Origin: Bacteroidales bacterium
GTDB lineage: Bacteria; Bacteroidota; Bacteroidia; Bacteroidales; G3-4614
Length of the DNA: 64,000 nt
Assembly (NCBI GenBank): GCA_015061035.1
Contig: SUXK01000004.1
Span: forward strand, 226,553 to 290,552
Direction of reading: 5' to 3'
The translations under genes were made by a program, and so were the position numbers. The notes below the pieces were generated by a model. The model did not search any database. It saw only the letters and a program-made list of their open reading frames with translations, and was not told the origin of the DNA. This document shows, piece after piece, positions 29,946 to 39,805 of the stretch (the first letter of the stretch is position 1; the number at the start of each line of letters is the position of its first letter).

Positions 29946-31484
29946 TTACTCCCATACCGCACGAACAGAACGTCCGTAACAACGGAAAACATAACTAATA
30001 CTCTGAACTTCCGGATAAAGATGCAAGTAGTAGGCACTTTCATTGCGTGCAGCAGGAAGCTTAGAAGACCAATATAAGCAATCCCAACCGTCACTACGAA
30101 GATCGTAAGCATCAATAGAACCCGCTGCAGGAAGAAAAATAAAGTTGCCGTTTATATTACTTGTTGCTTTATAACCATATATTCCGTTTTGAGAAATCCA
30201 TTCCCATGTACAATAATCCATTAAATCTTCCAGCTCTGAATCTGTTGGCATACGCCAACTTCCACCCCAATTTACATGAGCTGCATCATCTTCTAATTCA
30301 AGCGTTGTTTTATTATCATCTACTATACCATAATTCAATGATGTACAATATTTTGTTAGAGAGGTTTTTGTTCCTTCGCAATATTTATAGGAAGACCATT
30401 CATAATACTCTTTTGCCTCAGTTTCACCCCATGCAAAGTAATCACCATAATCTTCGGGAGATTCTGCCCCCACATTACAGGTTGCCCACTTAACTGACAA
30501 TCCTAAATCAACATATTCATAACCATTATGAGTAGGTATCTCAAAAACTGCCACATATTCGCTATTGGCTGTTACAATGGCCGTGTATGGATTTTGTGTA
30601 CTTACAACATTTCCATTAAGCGTCCAATGCTTAAACACATAATTGTTATTGGGAGTGGCGGTTAATGTTGTAGTACCTCCATGTTTAACGATATTTGATG
30701 AGAGTGTTGCTGTTCCACTTGTTTCTCCTGATGATGATACTGATACAGTATATATTAAGGCATCTCCGCAAACTGCACGGATAGGTAGCCCTCCATAACA
30801 ACTATAGTCAAGCCAAGCAATACTATTCAAACTGAAATACAAAAAATAGGGACGGTCACTAGAAGTATTGAGAGAACTTGACCAATAGCGACCAGCAACA
30901 CCCGCAGAATAAAGGGTTTCGGTGTCGTAATAGCCCACAGCGGGAAGAAAGATACTGTTTCCATTCTTCTTGCTTATTATTTTATAACCGTTTACTCCGT
31001 TTTGAGTAGTCCATTCCCAAGTACAATTTGTGGCATCTCTTAGTTCATCTTGCTCTGCTTTTGTTGGCATTCTCCAATTGCCACCCCAATTTACATGAGC
31101 TGCATCATCTCTTAATTCAAGTATAATCTTATTATCTACTATACCATAATCTGACGATGTACAGTATTTTGTTTTAGAGGTTGATGTTCCATTACAATAT
31201 TTATATGTATTCCAATCGTAGGTTGTTTTGGATTCTGTTTCGCCCCATGCAAAATAATAGCCACTCTCTTCAGGGGTAGTTGCGCCTACGTTGCAGGTTG
31301 CCCATTTGACTGACAAACCAAGGTCAACATATTCGTGTTCTATAAATTTTACACTGTCTATATCAGACACATATTCACTATACACAACCTCTCCGTCTTT
31401 ATATACCTGTATCTTCCTTTGTGCTGTTGCACTTCCTACTAAAGCAAAGATTGCTATTAGCAATGTTATTATTCTTGTTTTCAT
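29946..31484 (-). CDS. Secreted protein with two FISUMP-like domains separated by an InlB B-repeat-like domain
   Basis: Internal duplication EYVDLGLSVKWATCNVGA...YFAWGETE...WRMPT; middle TVSVSSSGETSGTATLSSNIVKHGGTTTLTATPNNNYVFKHWTLNG. Confidence 0.75.
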   Translation of the reverse strand: MKTRIITLLIAIFALVGSATAQRKIQVYKDGEVVYSEYVSDIDSVKFIEHEYVDLGLSVKWATCNVGATTPEESGYYFAWGETESKTTYDWNTYKYCNGTSTSKTKYCTSSDYGIVDNKIILELRDDAAHVNWGGNWRMPTKAEQDELRDATNCTWEWTTQNGVNGYKIISKKNGNSIFLPAVGYYDTETLYSAGVAGRYWSSSLNTSSDRPYFLYFSLNSIAWLDYSCYGGLPIRAVCGDALIYTVSVSSSGETSGTATLSSNIVKHGGTTTLTATPNNNYVFKHWTLNGNVVSTQNPYTAIVTANSEYVAVFEIPTHNGYEYVDLGLSVKWATCNVGAESPEDYGDYFAWGETEAKEYYEWSSYKYCEGTKTSLTKYCTSLNYGIVDDNKTTLELEDDAAHVNWGGSWRMPTDSELEDLMDYCTWEWISQNGIYGYKATSNINGNFIFLPAAGSIDAYDLRSDGWDCLYWSSKLPAARNESAYYLHLYPEVQSISYVFRCYGRSVRAVWE

Positions 31485-31545
31485 TTCAAAAAATAAATTT
31501 TTTAATTAGAATTAAAAAACATTCCTAATTTCTAATTCCTCATTC

Positions 31546-32055
31546 CTAATTAATTATAATCTTCTTAGTTTCTATCTCTCCATTTGATTGAACTGCTACT
31601 ACATAGATGCCCGAGGGGTAGTTTCCGACATTAAGAGTTGCCTCCTCACTGTTAGGAGTTTGAGACTGCATCAGCACTCCTTGCATATTGTAAAGTTGCA
31701 CTTGGTTAATTACTTCGGGGGAGGTTATGTGTACTTCACCTGCCGATGCAATATAAATTATCTCAACCTCTGCCACCTCAACCTCGCTCTCCTCAATAGC
31801 GGTAATATCGGTATCGCCAAAGGTGATGACCTCAATATCTTCTATTGCCATAGGGGTTGCCACGCCAGAAATGGTGATGTTTACTTCATCCTCCGAAGGG
31901 AATGTGATTTTGTCTATTTCATCAATATTGATTGACTGAAACGAGCCTTGAGATGTTAGATAGACATTCATATAGTCTGTTGCGTGAATCGGTATCCACG
32001 TTATCAGTATGAATGCCATTAACATCAACATTTGTTTTATGTAGTTTTGTTGCAT
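31546..32055 (-). CDS. Secreted protein with T9SS type A-like C-terminal domain
   Basis: Signal-like N-terminus; ending VQLYNMQGVLMQSQTPNSEEATLNVGNYPSGIYVVAVQSNGEIETKKIIIN. Confidence 0.7.
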   Translation of the reverse strand: MQQNYIKQMLMLMAFILITWIPIHATDYMNVYLTSQGSFQSINIDEIDKITFPSEDEVNITISGVATPMAIEDIEVITFGDTDITAIEESEVEVAEVEIIYIASAGEVHITSPEVINQVQLYNMQGVLMQSQTPNSEEATLNVGNYPSGIYVVAVQSNGEIETKKIIIN

Positions 32056-32126
32056 ATTCTTTTTATTTTATTAATTTATTCTTTTTATAATTACAAAGAT
32101 ATATTTTACATAAAAAAAACAAATAA

Positions 32127-33056
32127 TTAGCACTTTATAAGTTTATTTACTATGGCAAAAATTGTTAAACCTGCTGGGGAGTGTATCTGCAATTTTGCAG
32201 ATATGTTTCTGCGATGAGTGGTTACAGTATGTACCGAAAGATATAATTCCTCGGCAATCTCTTTATTGCTCATACCTTTTGCTACGCATACTATTATCTC
32301 TTTTTCACGTTCACTGAGCGTTTGTATCTTCTCTGCATCAGTCAACTCTTCATCTTCTGCTTTTGACATCATAAACTCTCCTCGTGCAACCTTCTCCTCT
32401 ATACGCACAACCGCTGGAACAAAGAGTTTATCCTCAACCATTCGGTGTAGCATTAGATCCTGTTCACAATTTATTATATCAAATAGTGCAGAGTTTAAGA
32501 GATTATTTTCTCTTTGTGGATAATAGCGTATAATTATATCTTTAAGTTCCTGAAGTTTATACTCTATACCGTTATGTTTCTCGGCAAAGACAGATATAGA
32601 GTAGTTTGCAGATATAACTCCTCGCAAAAGGTTATCAACGTATGTAAACACTGTTTTATTCTCGTGTTCCATATGAGCCCTCACCTCTCCTACATACTCA
32701 TCGTAAAATTTTATTATCAGCATTGCCACACTGTCGCTTCCCGAGCAATCTATTGCCTCAATTAACTTGCGGCGGATGGCAGGAAGATTGAAATCCAAAA
32801 AGTAATTGTGTGCTTGCTTTAGATAGTTTATTATTGAGGGTAATGATATATTTTCTACTGCACATACCTTGTTTGATACAAAGTTGGCTACTGAAAGGAA
32901 TGTTGCACAATCAACGCCTTGCTCCGAGCATATTGTCTGCACAGTTTTATCGCCAAAACCCAACGATATTCCAAACCTACTCATTACCATTATAAGCAAG
33001 TTGTTATCGTTTATTAGTGTACTCATTTTATGAGTTGGGCGATATTCTGTTATCAT
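32127..33056 (-). CDS. LuxR-type transcriptional regulator with N-terminal RIC/ScdA-like hemerythrin domain
   Basis: C-terminal LSEREKEIIVCVAKGMSNKEIAEELYLSVHTVTTHRRNISAKLQI; N-terminal HNYFLDF, HMEHENKTVF, KHNGIEYKL, LHRMVEDKLFVP di-iron-like ligands. Confidence 0.85.
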   Translation of the reverse strand: MITEYRPTHKMSTLINDNNLLIMVMSRFGISLGFGDKTVQTICSEQGVDCATFLSVANFVSNKVCAVENISLPSIINYLKQAHNYFLDFNLPAIRRKLIEAIDCSGSDSVAMLIIKFYDEYVGEVRAHMEHENKTVFTYVDNLLRGVISANYSISVFAEKHNGIEYKLQELKDIIIRYYPQRENNLLNSALFDIINCEQDLMLHRMVEDKLFVPAVVRIEEKVARGEFMMSKAEDEELTDAEKIQTLSEREKEIIVCVAKGMSNKEIAEELYLSVHTVTTHRRNISAKLQIHSPAGLTIFAIVNKLIKC

Positions 33057-33244
33057 AAATTGTTTATTACTACACTCTCAATATTCTCTTTTGCTGACGT
33101 GGCTTGTCACATTCCTACTTTATTGAGATATAAATTTCTTAAGCAAAAATATACAATATTTTTATTAAGACACTACTGATTAACAATTTATAATATTTAT
33201 TATGAGTTAGAAATTAATCCCAATTTCTAACTCATAATTCTTTA

Positions 33245-34111
33245 TTAATAAGAAACGCTCATATCTGTTGGTACTGCTATATAGAAGTCGGCTCTGCCTT
33301 TGTTCTCATCTTCGAGCGAAGTGATATCATCTTGACGAACGTTGCATATTGTTACCACTCTTAATTGGGGAGCATACTCAGAGAGATAGGGGACTATACC
33401 TTGTTTAAAGTCAGAGTGGTAATTTCCGTTTATATGCAAAAAATATTTACTGCCACTCTTTGCTATATTCCATGCCATTGTGGCATCTTTTATCGCTTGT
33501 GCCTGTGCCATATATTCGGCATTTGATTCACTACCTGAAAACATCTGCATAAGAGAGAATGCCGAGTTCTCCTCCTCTTGTTTAAAGGTTACAGGCAAAG
33601 GCGGAAGATATGATTTTGCCTCGTGCGAAAGAGAATCTAAATATTGTAGACCTTTGTTCTTTACCACATTGGCATAGCGGCGTGGTACGTTAGTTGCCAC
33701 AAAGGGGATATTATTCTCTTTTGCAAAATATACAAATGGGTAGTAATCGGTTGAGTAGTTGGGCCATAGACGTGCTTCATCTTCAAAGCGATCGTATGTT
33801 ATTACCCTCTGCATATACTCATCTATTATCAACTGATTGTCTGCTTCAAACATCTCGGCTCCCATAGTAAACTCGTTACCATGTTGAGTGTATAGCGAAC
33901 GTGCCACTTCCAACTCTAACCAGTGTACTATTGCACAGTTATGTATCTCTCCAAAGAGTACTACATTGTAGGGTGCTATTTCTTTTATCAGAGTTTCGTA
34001 ACCTATCTCTTTACCTTCAGAATTGAATATAGTGTACGCCTTTTTATATCCCTTTTGTGCATTCACCGAAAGAGTGAAAAGAAATGTAAAGGTTATTATA
34101 ATGTATCTCAT
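33245..34111 (-). CDS. ChaN-family (haem-binding uptake, Tiki superfamily) protein
   Basis: NVVLFGEIHNCAIVHWLELEVARSL, MGAEMFEADNQLIIDEYM, INGNYHSDFKQGIVPYL. Confidence 0.8.
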   Translation of the reverse strand: MRYIIITFTFLFTLSVNAQKGYKKAYTIFNSEGKEIGYETLIKEIAPYNVVLFGEIHNCAIVHWLELEVARSLYTQHGNEFTMGAEMFEADNQLIIDEYMQRVITYDRFEDEARLWPNYSTDYYPFVYFAKENNIPFVATNVPRRYANVVKNKGLQYLDSLSHEAKSYLPPLPVTFKQEEENSAFSLMQMFSGSESNAEYMAQAQAIKDATMAWNIAKSGSKYFLHINGNYHSDFKQGIVPYLSEYAPQLRVVTICNVRQDDITSLEDENKGRADFYIAVPTDMSVSY

Positions 34112-34258
34112 ATATTTATTTTATTATATTGTTTGACAACAAATAAAAGGCTGAAGTTTTAGGCTTCCGATGTTTGAGAAACCGCAGTTTACTAATGGTA
34201 AATGAGGATTTCGAAAACAAGGTTAACGACAAAATTCTCCTTTTTATACGCTCTTATT

Positions 34259-37099
34259 CTATCTCTTATAATCTCCAATATATAACAATATAGCCCTCTC
34301 AGAATGCAAATATTTATTAAATGCCTCTTGAAGTGTTTCGGGCGTAATCTCTGAAAGTACCTCCTCGTATCGGTTGAAATCAGATAGAGTTTCTCCGCTC
34401 TTAATAAGATTTATCAAATTGTTTTTCCAATCGGCTACCGCCTGCTCGTTTAACACCTGACGTTTGGTTACTATAAACGAACGTTTCAATGCTTGTAACT
34501 CTGTCTCTTCAATAGGAGAACTCTTTAGCGAGAGTATAATTGAAGAGAGTAACTCCTCTGCAAATGCCATATTATGGCTATCAACAGCTCCCATAAAATC
34601 GAAATAGAATGTTTGTTGTGGTAGTCCATTATATACAATTCCTACGTAGGGAGAGTATGCAATATTCTCTCTCTCACGAAATACTTTCAGAAATCGGTCT
34701 TGCAACACATCTCTCATCAATTTTAATGTTAACGAATTTTTTAGCGAAGGTGTATAGTTCCCTGCCAATATGTAATCAAAGGCTGTTTGTGTTTGATTAT
34801 CACTCTCAAATGCCTCGCTATAATATGTTTGTGGGAGTTCGTATGGAGTTGAAGAGAAGGTATATGAAGCAGGTGTTGAACGCATATCTGCAAAAGTTGA
34901 GACCATAAGAGGTGCCATAGCATCTGCATCAAAACTTCCTGTCAACAATATTGTTGTTCCTTGTGGGTTAGAGAATAGGGTTGTATAGTATGTTGCTATT
35001 GAATCGAGATTAAGACTTTTTATATCTTCAACTCTTCTTGCTCTTATGTTTTTGTGCGAGGTGTTACCCAAAATATAATCCATACGATTTACCAACATTC
35101 GTTCAGAGTCTCGTTTCATCATCTTTTGCAGTAATGTTTCATCACCAAAAGAATCTACTTCATCTGCTTTTACCTCCTCAAAATCGGAGTAACAACGCTC
35201 TGGTCGGTGTATCTTTTCATATACAAGATTAAACATTTCCCCTGCCTTTGAGGTTGGTGCAGATGCTAACAGTTCGTGCCAATGTGGACTTATTCCTGTA
35301 TTTAGTGCCAATGAGTTTTGCAACATATATGTTGTTATGGTGTCGTATGGAACAGCATCAATCATTCCCATCTCCATATATCCTGCTGTTGCATCGTATT
35401 TATACAAATCCTCTTCACTTAAATCTGCCACACCTCCTCGTGCAAAGAGTGAGAGTTGCACTCTATCAGAGCCATCGCAAGTGGGACGGAGTAGTATTCG
35501 TAATCCGTTTTTAAGATTTATCTCCGATACCGATATGTTTTCGTAATAGTAGGTTGATTCTACATCGTTGGGGTTAAAGGCTTTTGTAACCTGTAAACAT
35601 TCAGGTGTAGATATAACAACCTCCTCTTCTTCCTCTTTTTGTTTATATATAAATGGTTCGGCTTGTAGAGTTGTTCCTCGCCTCCATGCCTCATCAATAT
35701 CTTTAACCGAAATACTCTCCTCTTTGCCATATTTGTTTGTATATGCAACAAGCAGAGTTTCGTTCTTATAGTCAATCCAACGTTTAAGCATCCAAAGCAA
35801 CTGACGTGCTTCTGTTCTGAGTATCTTCTCTACTAAACGCTCCATCTCGTGCTGCGTTTGAATATATCTGTCGCCTGAGATTATGTAATCGGCAAAGTCT
35901 TCGCACCACATTGATGAAGGTAGAGTGTTATTATATATCTTTAGTGAGTGTAACATACTTGACTTTACATCCGCCATTTCATCGGGCGTAAATCCGTTAT
36001 GCCATACGTAATGAAGTTCTGATACCAACTCCGATATTTGTTGCAGTAACTCCTCTCTACTTGTTCCAGAGAAGGAGAATACCAAATGTTTTTTGTCAGC
36101 AAGATACCATGAATCGGACACTGAGATATTCATTCCTCGTGCCGAAAATCTGTTTGACAATGCTCTTATCAACAGGTTGTCTAACTCTCGGCGATATACT
36201 GTTTCTAATGTTTTTCCCACTATACATTTGTGTGGGATTATAAGTTCTAACTTTGATTTTCGCATCAAAGTATCACACACCTCTTTTATCTGTGTTCCTT
36301 TTTTGTAGGTTAAAGGATATTGTTCATACCCTTCAGGTGTATGTGTGGGTACAGAAGAGAATATCTTCTCTATTTTTTGTTTTATATCAGCGGTATCAAC
36401 CATTCCAACAACAACCACAGAGGCTAATTGCGGAGTGTACCAATGTTTATAAAAACCTTTTAATTTTTTATTATCAATTCGTTTAATGTCTTTCTCTCTT
36501 CCAAGAGGTATATGGTCGGCAAAGCGTCCGTTGCCAATCTTTAGCGAATAGAAGTTATCTTCAATTTGATAACCGCGAAGTTCCTCTAATATCACTCCCC
36601 TCTCTTTTTTTATTCTCTCCTCCTCAAAGGTAATGCCACACAACCAATCACGTAGTGCAATTAACGAGGTATCAATTGCGGTGTCATATTGATTATCAAC
36701 AGGCACTGTTACCGAATATATGGTGCGGTCGTAACCTGTATAGGCATTAATATCGCGTCCAAACTTCATACCTACACTCTCCCAATACTCAATCATTTTA
36801 CGTTCAGGAAAGTTCTCTGTTCCTAAAAAGGCGGCATGTTCCAAGAAGTGTGCGGCACCCTTTTCGTTGCCTCTCTCCTGTACCGAACCTAAACGCATAA
36901 CCAATCGCATCTCAACGCTATTATTGGGATGATTATTGGGGCGAATAATATAGTGCAACCCATTATTTAGCCAACCCTCAATGGTATTAGATGGTAACTC
37001 AATCGGCATCTTGTCAGACACCGATTGAGCATTTATGGTTTGCAATGATAGTGCAAATATGAATAGCGATAATATTCGCAAAAGTTTCATTATTCTCAA
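34259..37099 (-). CDS. M16 family zinc metallopeptidase (insulinase/pitrilysin)
   Basis: HFLEHAAFLGTENFPE (HxxEH), duplicated M16 halves. Confidence 0.95.
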   Translation of the reverse strand: MRIMKLLRILSLFIFALSLQTINAQSVSDKMPIELPSNTIEGWLNNGLHYIIRPNNHPNNSVEMRLVMRLGSVQERGNEKGAAHFLEHAAFLGTENFPERKMIEYWESVGMKFGRDINAYTGYDRTIYSVTVPVDNQYDTAIDTSLIALRDWLCGITFEEERIKKERGVILEELRGYQIEDNFYSLKIGNGRFADHIPLGREKDIKRIDNKKLKGFYKHWYTPQLASVVVVGMVDTADIKQKIEKIFSSVPTHTPEGYEQYPLTYKKGTQIKEVCDTLMRKSKLELIIPHKCIVGKTLETVYRRELDNLLIRALSNRFSARGMNISVSDSWYLADKKHLVFSFSGTSREELLQQISELVSELHYVWHNGFTPDEMADVKSSMLHSLKIYNNTLPSSMWCEDFADYIISGDRYIQTQHEMERLVEKILRTEARQLLWMLKRWIDYKNETLLVAYTNKYGKEESISVKDIDEAWRRGTTLQAEPFIYKQKEEEEEVVISTPECLQVTKAFNPNDVESTYYYENISVSEINLKNGLRILLRPTCDGSDRVQLSLFARGGVADLSEEDLYKYDATAGYMEMGMIDAVPYDTITTYMLQNSLALNTGISPHWHELLASAPTSKAGEMFNLVYEKIHRPERCYSDFEEVKADEVDSFGDETLLQKMMKRDSERMLVNRMDYILGNTSHKNIRARRVEDIKSLNLDSIATYYTTLFSNPQGTTILLTGSFDADAMAPLMVSTFADMRSTPASYTFSSTPYELPQTYYSEAFESDNQTQTAFDYILAGNYTPSLKNSLTLKLMRDVLQDRFLKVFRERENIAYSPYVGIVYNGLPQQTFYFDFMGAVDSHNMAFAEELLSSIILSLKSSPIEETELQALKRSFIVTKRQVLNEQAVADWKNNLINLIKSGETLSDFNRYEEVLSEITPETLQEAFNKYLHSERAILLYIGDYKR

Positions 37100-37104
37100 C
37101 TATT

Positions 37105-38373
37105 TTATTTTGCTGCATTCATTACATATGTTACCTCTACATTTTGATAACCATATGAGTTATACATATCAAATGGGAATACAAATTTGAATGTTCCTTC
37201 CTCAAAGTTATATGAAGATGTTGGCTCTACCCAATCAGAAGGGTCGTTTTCAAAGTAATCTTCTGATATTGTGCTTATCAATAGATATTGTCTGGGATCC
37301 ATTGATGCTCCATACTCAAATAATTCGCTCAATGTATATTCTACCATCTCTCCATCGCCATACTCATCAACCTCTACAATCTCTTCTGATTTTGCTTGTA
37401 GTTTATTCCATAACGAGAAGTTATAAGAGAATGGTACTGATATAATCATATCTCCCCATATATCCTCTACCTCTTGAGTAAATGTTATTTGATCATTCTC
37501 TATTGCAAGATCATCAAGAGTCATTTCAAATGTTTCACTTGCTGCAATCATAAATTTGCCATCTTCTGCAGGAGTATATCCTACTGCTCCCAACGCTGCA
37601 ATTGAGTATGGGTATGAATACCATCCTTCGTAAACATCTTCGGTTGTGTTTTTACGCAACATCTCAAACATAAAGTCGTTCAATCCCATTGGATTTGATA
37701 CCATTTTTAAAACTGGTTTGTCGGCAGTTGCGTTTTCGCTCAATGTAATAATTGTCTCTGATGTAAACTCACGAGCATCGTTTCCTTCATTAAAGTACTC
37801 TTTGTCATCACCTTCAACATATGGGAATGATACTTTTACAGTACAAGCAACTTTTCCCATCATACGATATAGGTCAATTCCAAGATTCTCTTTATATCCT
37901 GCAATCAAGGCTTTTTGCTCCTCAGTTAACTCAGGCATTGATGCAGCAGGTTGTACTTTTATTGTCCAAGGATTGCTCAACACAATTTTATCATTGCTTG
38001 ATGATGCAATCTTAACTGTTACTGATTGCTCTGTTATTATAGAGTTTTTGTTGTTTGAATATACTTTCAACTCCGCAGTTTTTGTGTTTGCAGGAATCTC
38101 AATTATATTCTCCTCAAGACGTAGAATATCTCCCTCGTTACCAACCAAGTCGAAGTTGATAGTTGTTGTCTCCTCAACAAAGTATGACAAAAGGATGTTG
38201 ATAGTGACAGGCTCTGTTGCATCCTCTGCCATTGTTGTTACTCCACCTGTTCCACCATTAACACTTAGTTGAACATAGTTTGTCATTTTCTCTGAGTCAT
38301 CATCACCTGAACATGATGTTAACACAACTATTGGTAATGCCACCAATAAGAATAAAAAATTTCTTAGTTTCAT
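37105..38373 (-). CDS. SusCD-associated surface lipoprotein (unknown function)
   Basis: Lipobox VLTSCSGDDD; downstream of SusD on same strand. Confidence 0.75.
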   Translation of the reverse strand: MKLRNFLFLLVALPIVVLTSCSGDDDSEKMTNYVQLSVNGGTGGVTTMAEDATEPVTINILLSYFVEETTTINFDLVGNEGDILRLEENIIEIPANTKTAELKVYSNNKNSIITEQSVTVKIASSSNDKIVLSNPWTIKVQPAASMPELTEEQKALIAGYKENLGIDLYRMMGKVACTVKVSFPYVEGDDKEYFNEGNDAREFTSETIITLSENATADKPVLKMVSNPMGLNDFMFEMLRKNTTEDVYEGWYSYPYSIAALGAVGYTPAEDGKFMIAASETFEMTLDDLAIENDQITFTQEVEDIWGDMIISVPFSYNFSLWNKLQAKSEEIVEVDEYGDGEMVEYTLSELFEYGASMDPRQYLLISTISEDYFENDPSDWVEPTSSYNFEEGTFKFVFPFDMYNSYGYQNVEVTYVMNAAK

Positions 38374-38410
38374 AATTGTTTTGTTTTTAGTTAATATTAT
38401 GTTTTTATGT

Positions 38411-39793
38411 TTATCTGTTTATTGGCCAACCATCGTTTTGCGATACTGCCTGGTTATATCGGTACTCTGATGCAGGTATAGGGAAAGTCCATTTGTAACT
38501 CTCTTTTCTAATGGTTGTATATGTTGATTTTCCCCATGCTGTATAGCGTTTTAAATCATTGTTTGCAAGACGTTTTATATCGAGGTAGTTTATACCTTCG
38601 CCCACAAATTCATTTAACTTTTCTGATATTATTCTCTCTATCAACTCCTCGCCCGTAAGTGTGACAGGTATTGTGTTTGCTCCGCAAAGTGAGAGATAGT
38701 GGTTTATCTTTGATATACCTGTACTCTCTTCTCCACTACGACAATAGGCTTCGGCGGCTATAAAATATGCTTCGGCATATCGCATCATATCTACATAGTT
38801 GTTTGCCTCCCCTTTACGATTATTCATATTGTATTTACCAAAGAGATTTCTGCTCTCCCCTGCCATTGTAAAGGGATAGAGATTATACTCTCGGCGAACA
38901 TCACTCATGGCATACTCCACTTTAGGGTTTACAGCAAAGTAGTCGCCATTAGGCTCATCATACTGTATTGATGTGTAGTATGGATTGGTGGTATTGAATG
39001 CAAATATACGTCCTTCGTATGAGTTTGCACTCCATAGATAACGGTAATTTGTTCCTGTAAACCATGCGTCTTCTGCTCTGGATAAAACATCCTCAGCATA
39101 CTGGGCTGCCTTTGTATAGTTTCCTGCGTACAACTCTAATTGCGACAATATGTGGTATATTGCAGTTTTTGACAACCAGCCGTTTTTATCGGTATCCGCA
39201 CTTTGTGAAAGAGCATCGAGCAGTAGAGTTCTAATATAGGTTACACAATCTGATTTTGAAGAACGTGCAACCACTTCAACTCCTATCCTATTTTTAATTA
39301 CCACGCCATCAGCATTTATATTTTTATGATATGGTGTAGCAAATAGTTGTAATAACTTGAAGTAACACAATGCCTTAAGTGTTTTTGTTTCACTTGCAAT
39401 CTGTTTCTTCTCACTCTCTTCTGATGTGTTTGCTGTTGCTACGTTTGGCAGACGCTCTAACAACACATCACAATATGCAATGGTTGTGTAGTATGTACTC
39501 CATATCTCCCCTGCCAACTCGTTTATAGAGTTATCTTGCCAACGATATAGATTTTGTTGCGATACATCTTTTCCTGATAGGTTTGTGGGACAAAAGTCCT
39601 CTCCCAATATTGAGAGTTGATACTCATAATGGGGATATGATATGTATGCCGATGTTAACAATGAACGTGCTGTTGATACGGTTGTTATTGCATCGGGATC
39701 AGAAAATTGATCGGGTGGCGGAATGTTTAACGAACACCCACAAAAGATTGCTACCAAAAGTATGCAGATAATATGTTTTATATTTCTCTTCAT
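38411..39793 (-). CDS. SusD/RagB family nutrient-binding outer membrane lipoprotein
   Basis: Lipobox FCGCSLNIPPPDQF; MRYAEAYFIAAEAYCRSGE TPR-like region; follows SusC. Confidence 0.93.
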   Translation of the reverse strand: MKRNIKHIICILLVAIFCGCSLNIPPPDQFSDPDAITTVSTARSLLTSAYISYPHYEYQLSILGEDFCPTNLSGKDVSQQNLYRWQDNSINELAGEIWSTYYTTIAYCDVLLERLPNVATANTSEESEKKQIASETKTLKALCYFKLLQLFATPYHKNINADGVVIKNRIGVEVVARSSKSDCVTYIRTLLLDALSQSADTDKNGWLSKTAIYHILSQLELYAGNYTKAAQYAEDVLSRAEDAWFTGTNYRYLWSANSYEGRIFAFNTTNPYYTSIQYDEPNGDYFAVNPKVEYAMSDVRREYNLYPFTMAGESRNLFGKYNMNNRKGEANNYVDMMRYAEAYFIAAEAYCRSGEESTGISKINHYLSLCGANTIPVTLTGEELIERIISEKLNEFVGEGINYLDIKRLANNDLKRYTAWGKSTYTTIRKESYKWTFPIPASEYRYNQAVSQNDGWPINR

Positions 39794-39805
39794 TTTTTGC
39801 AGGTA

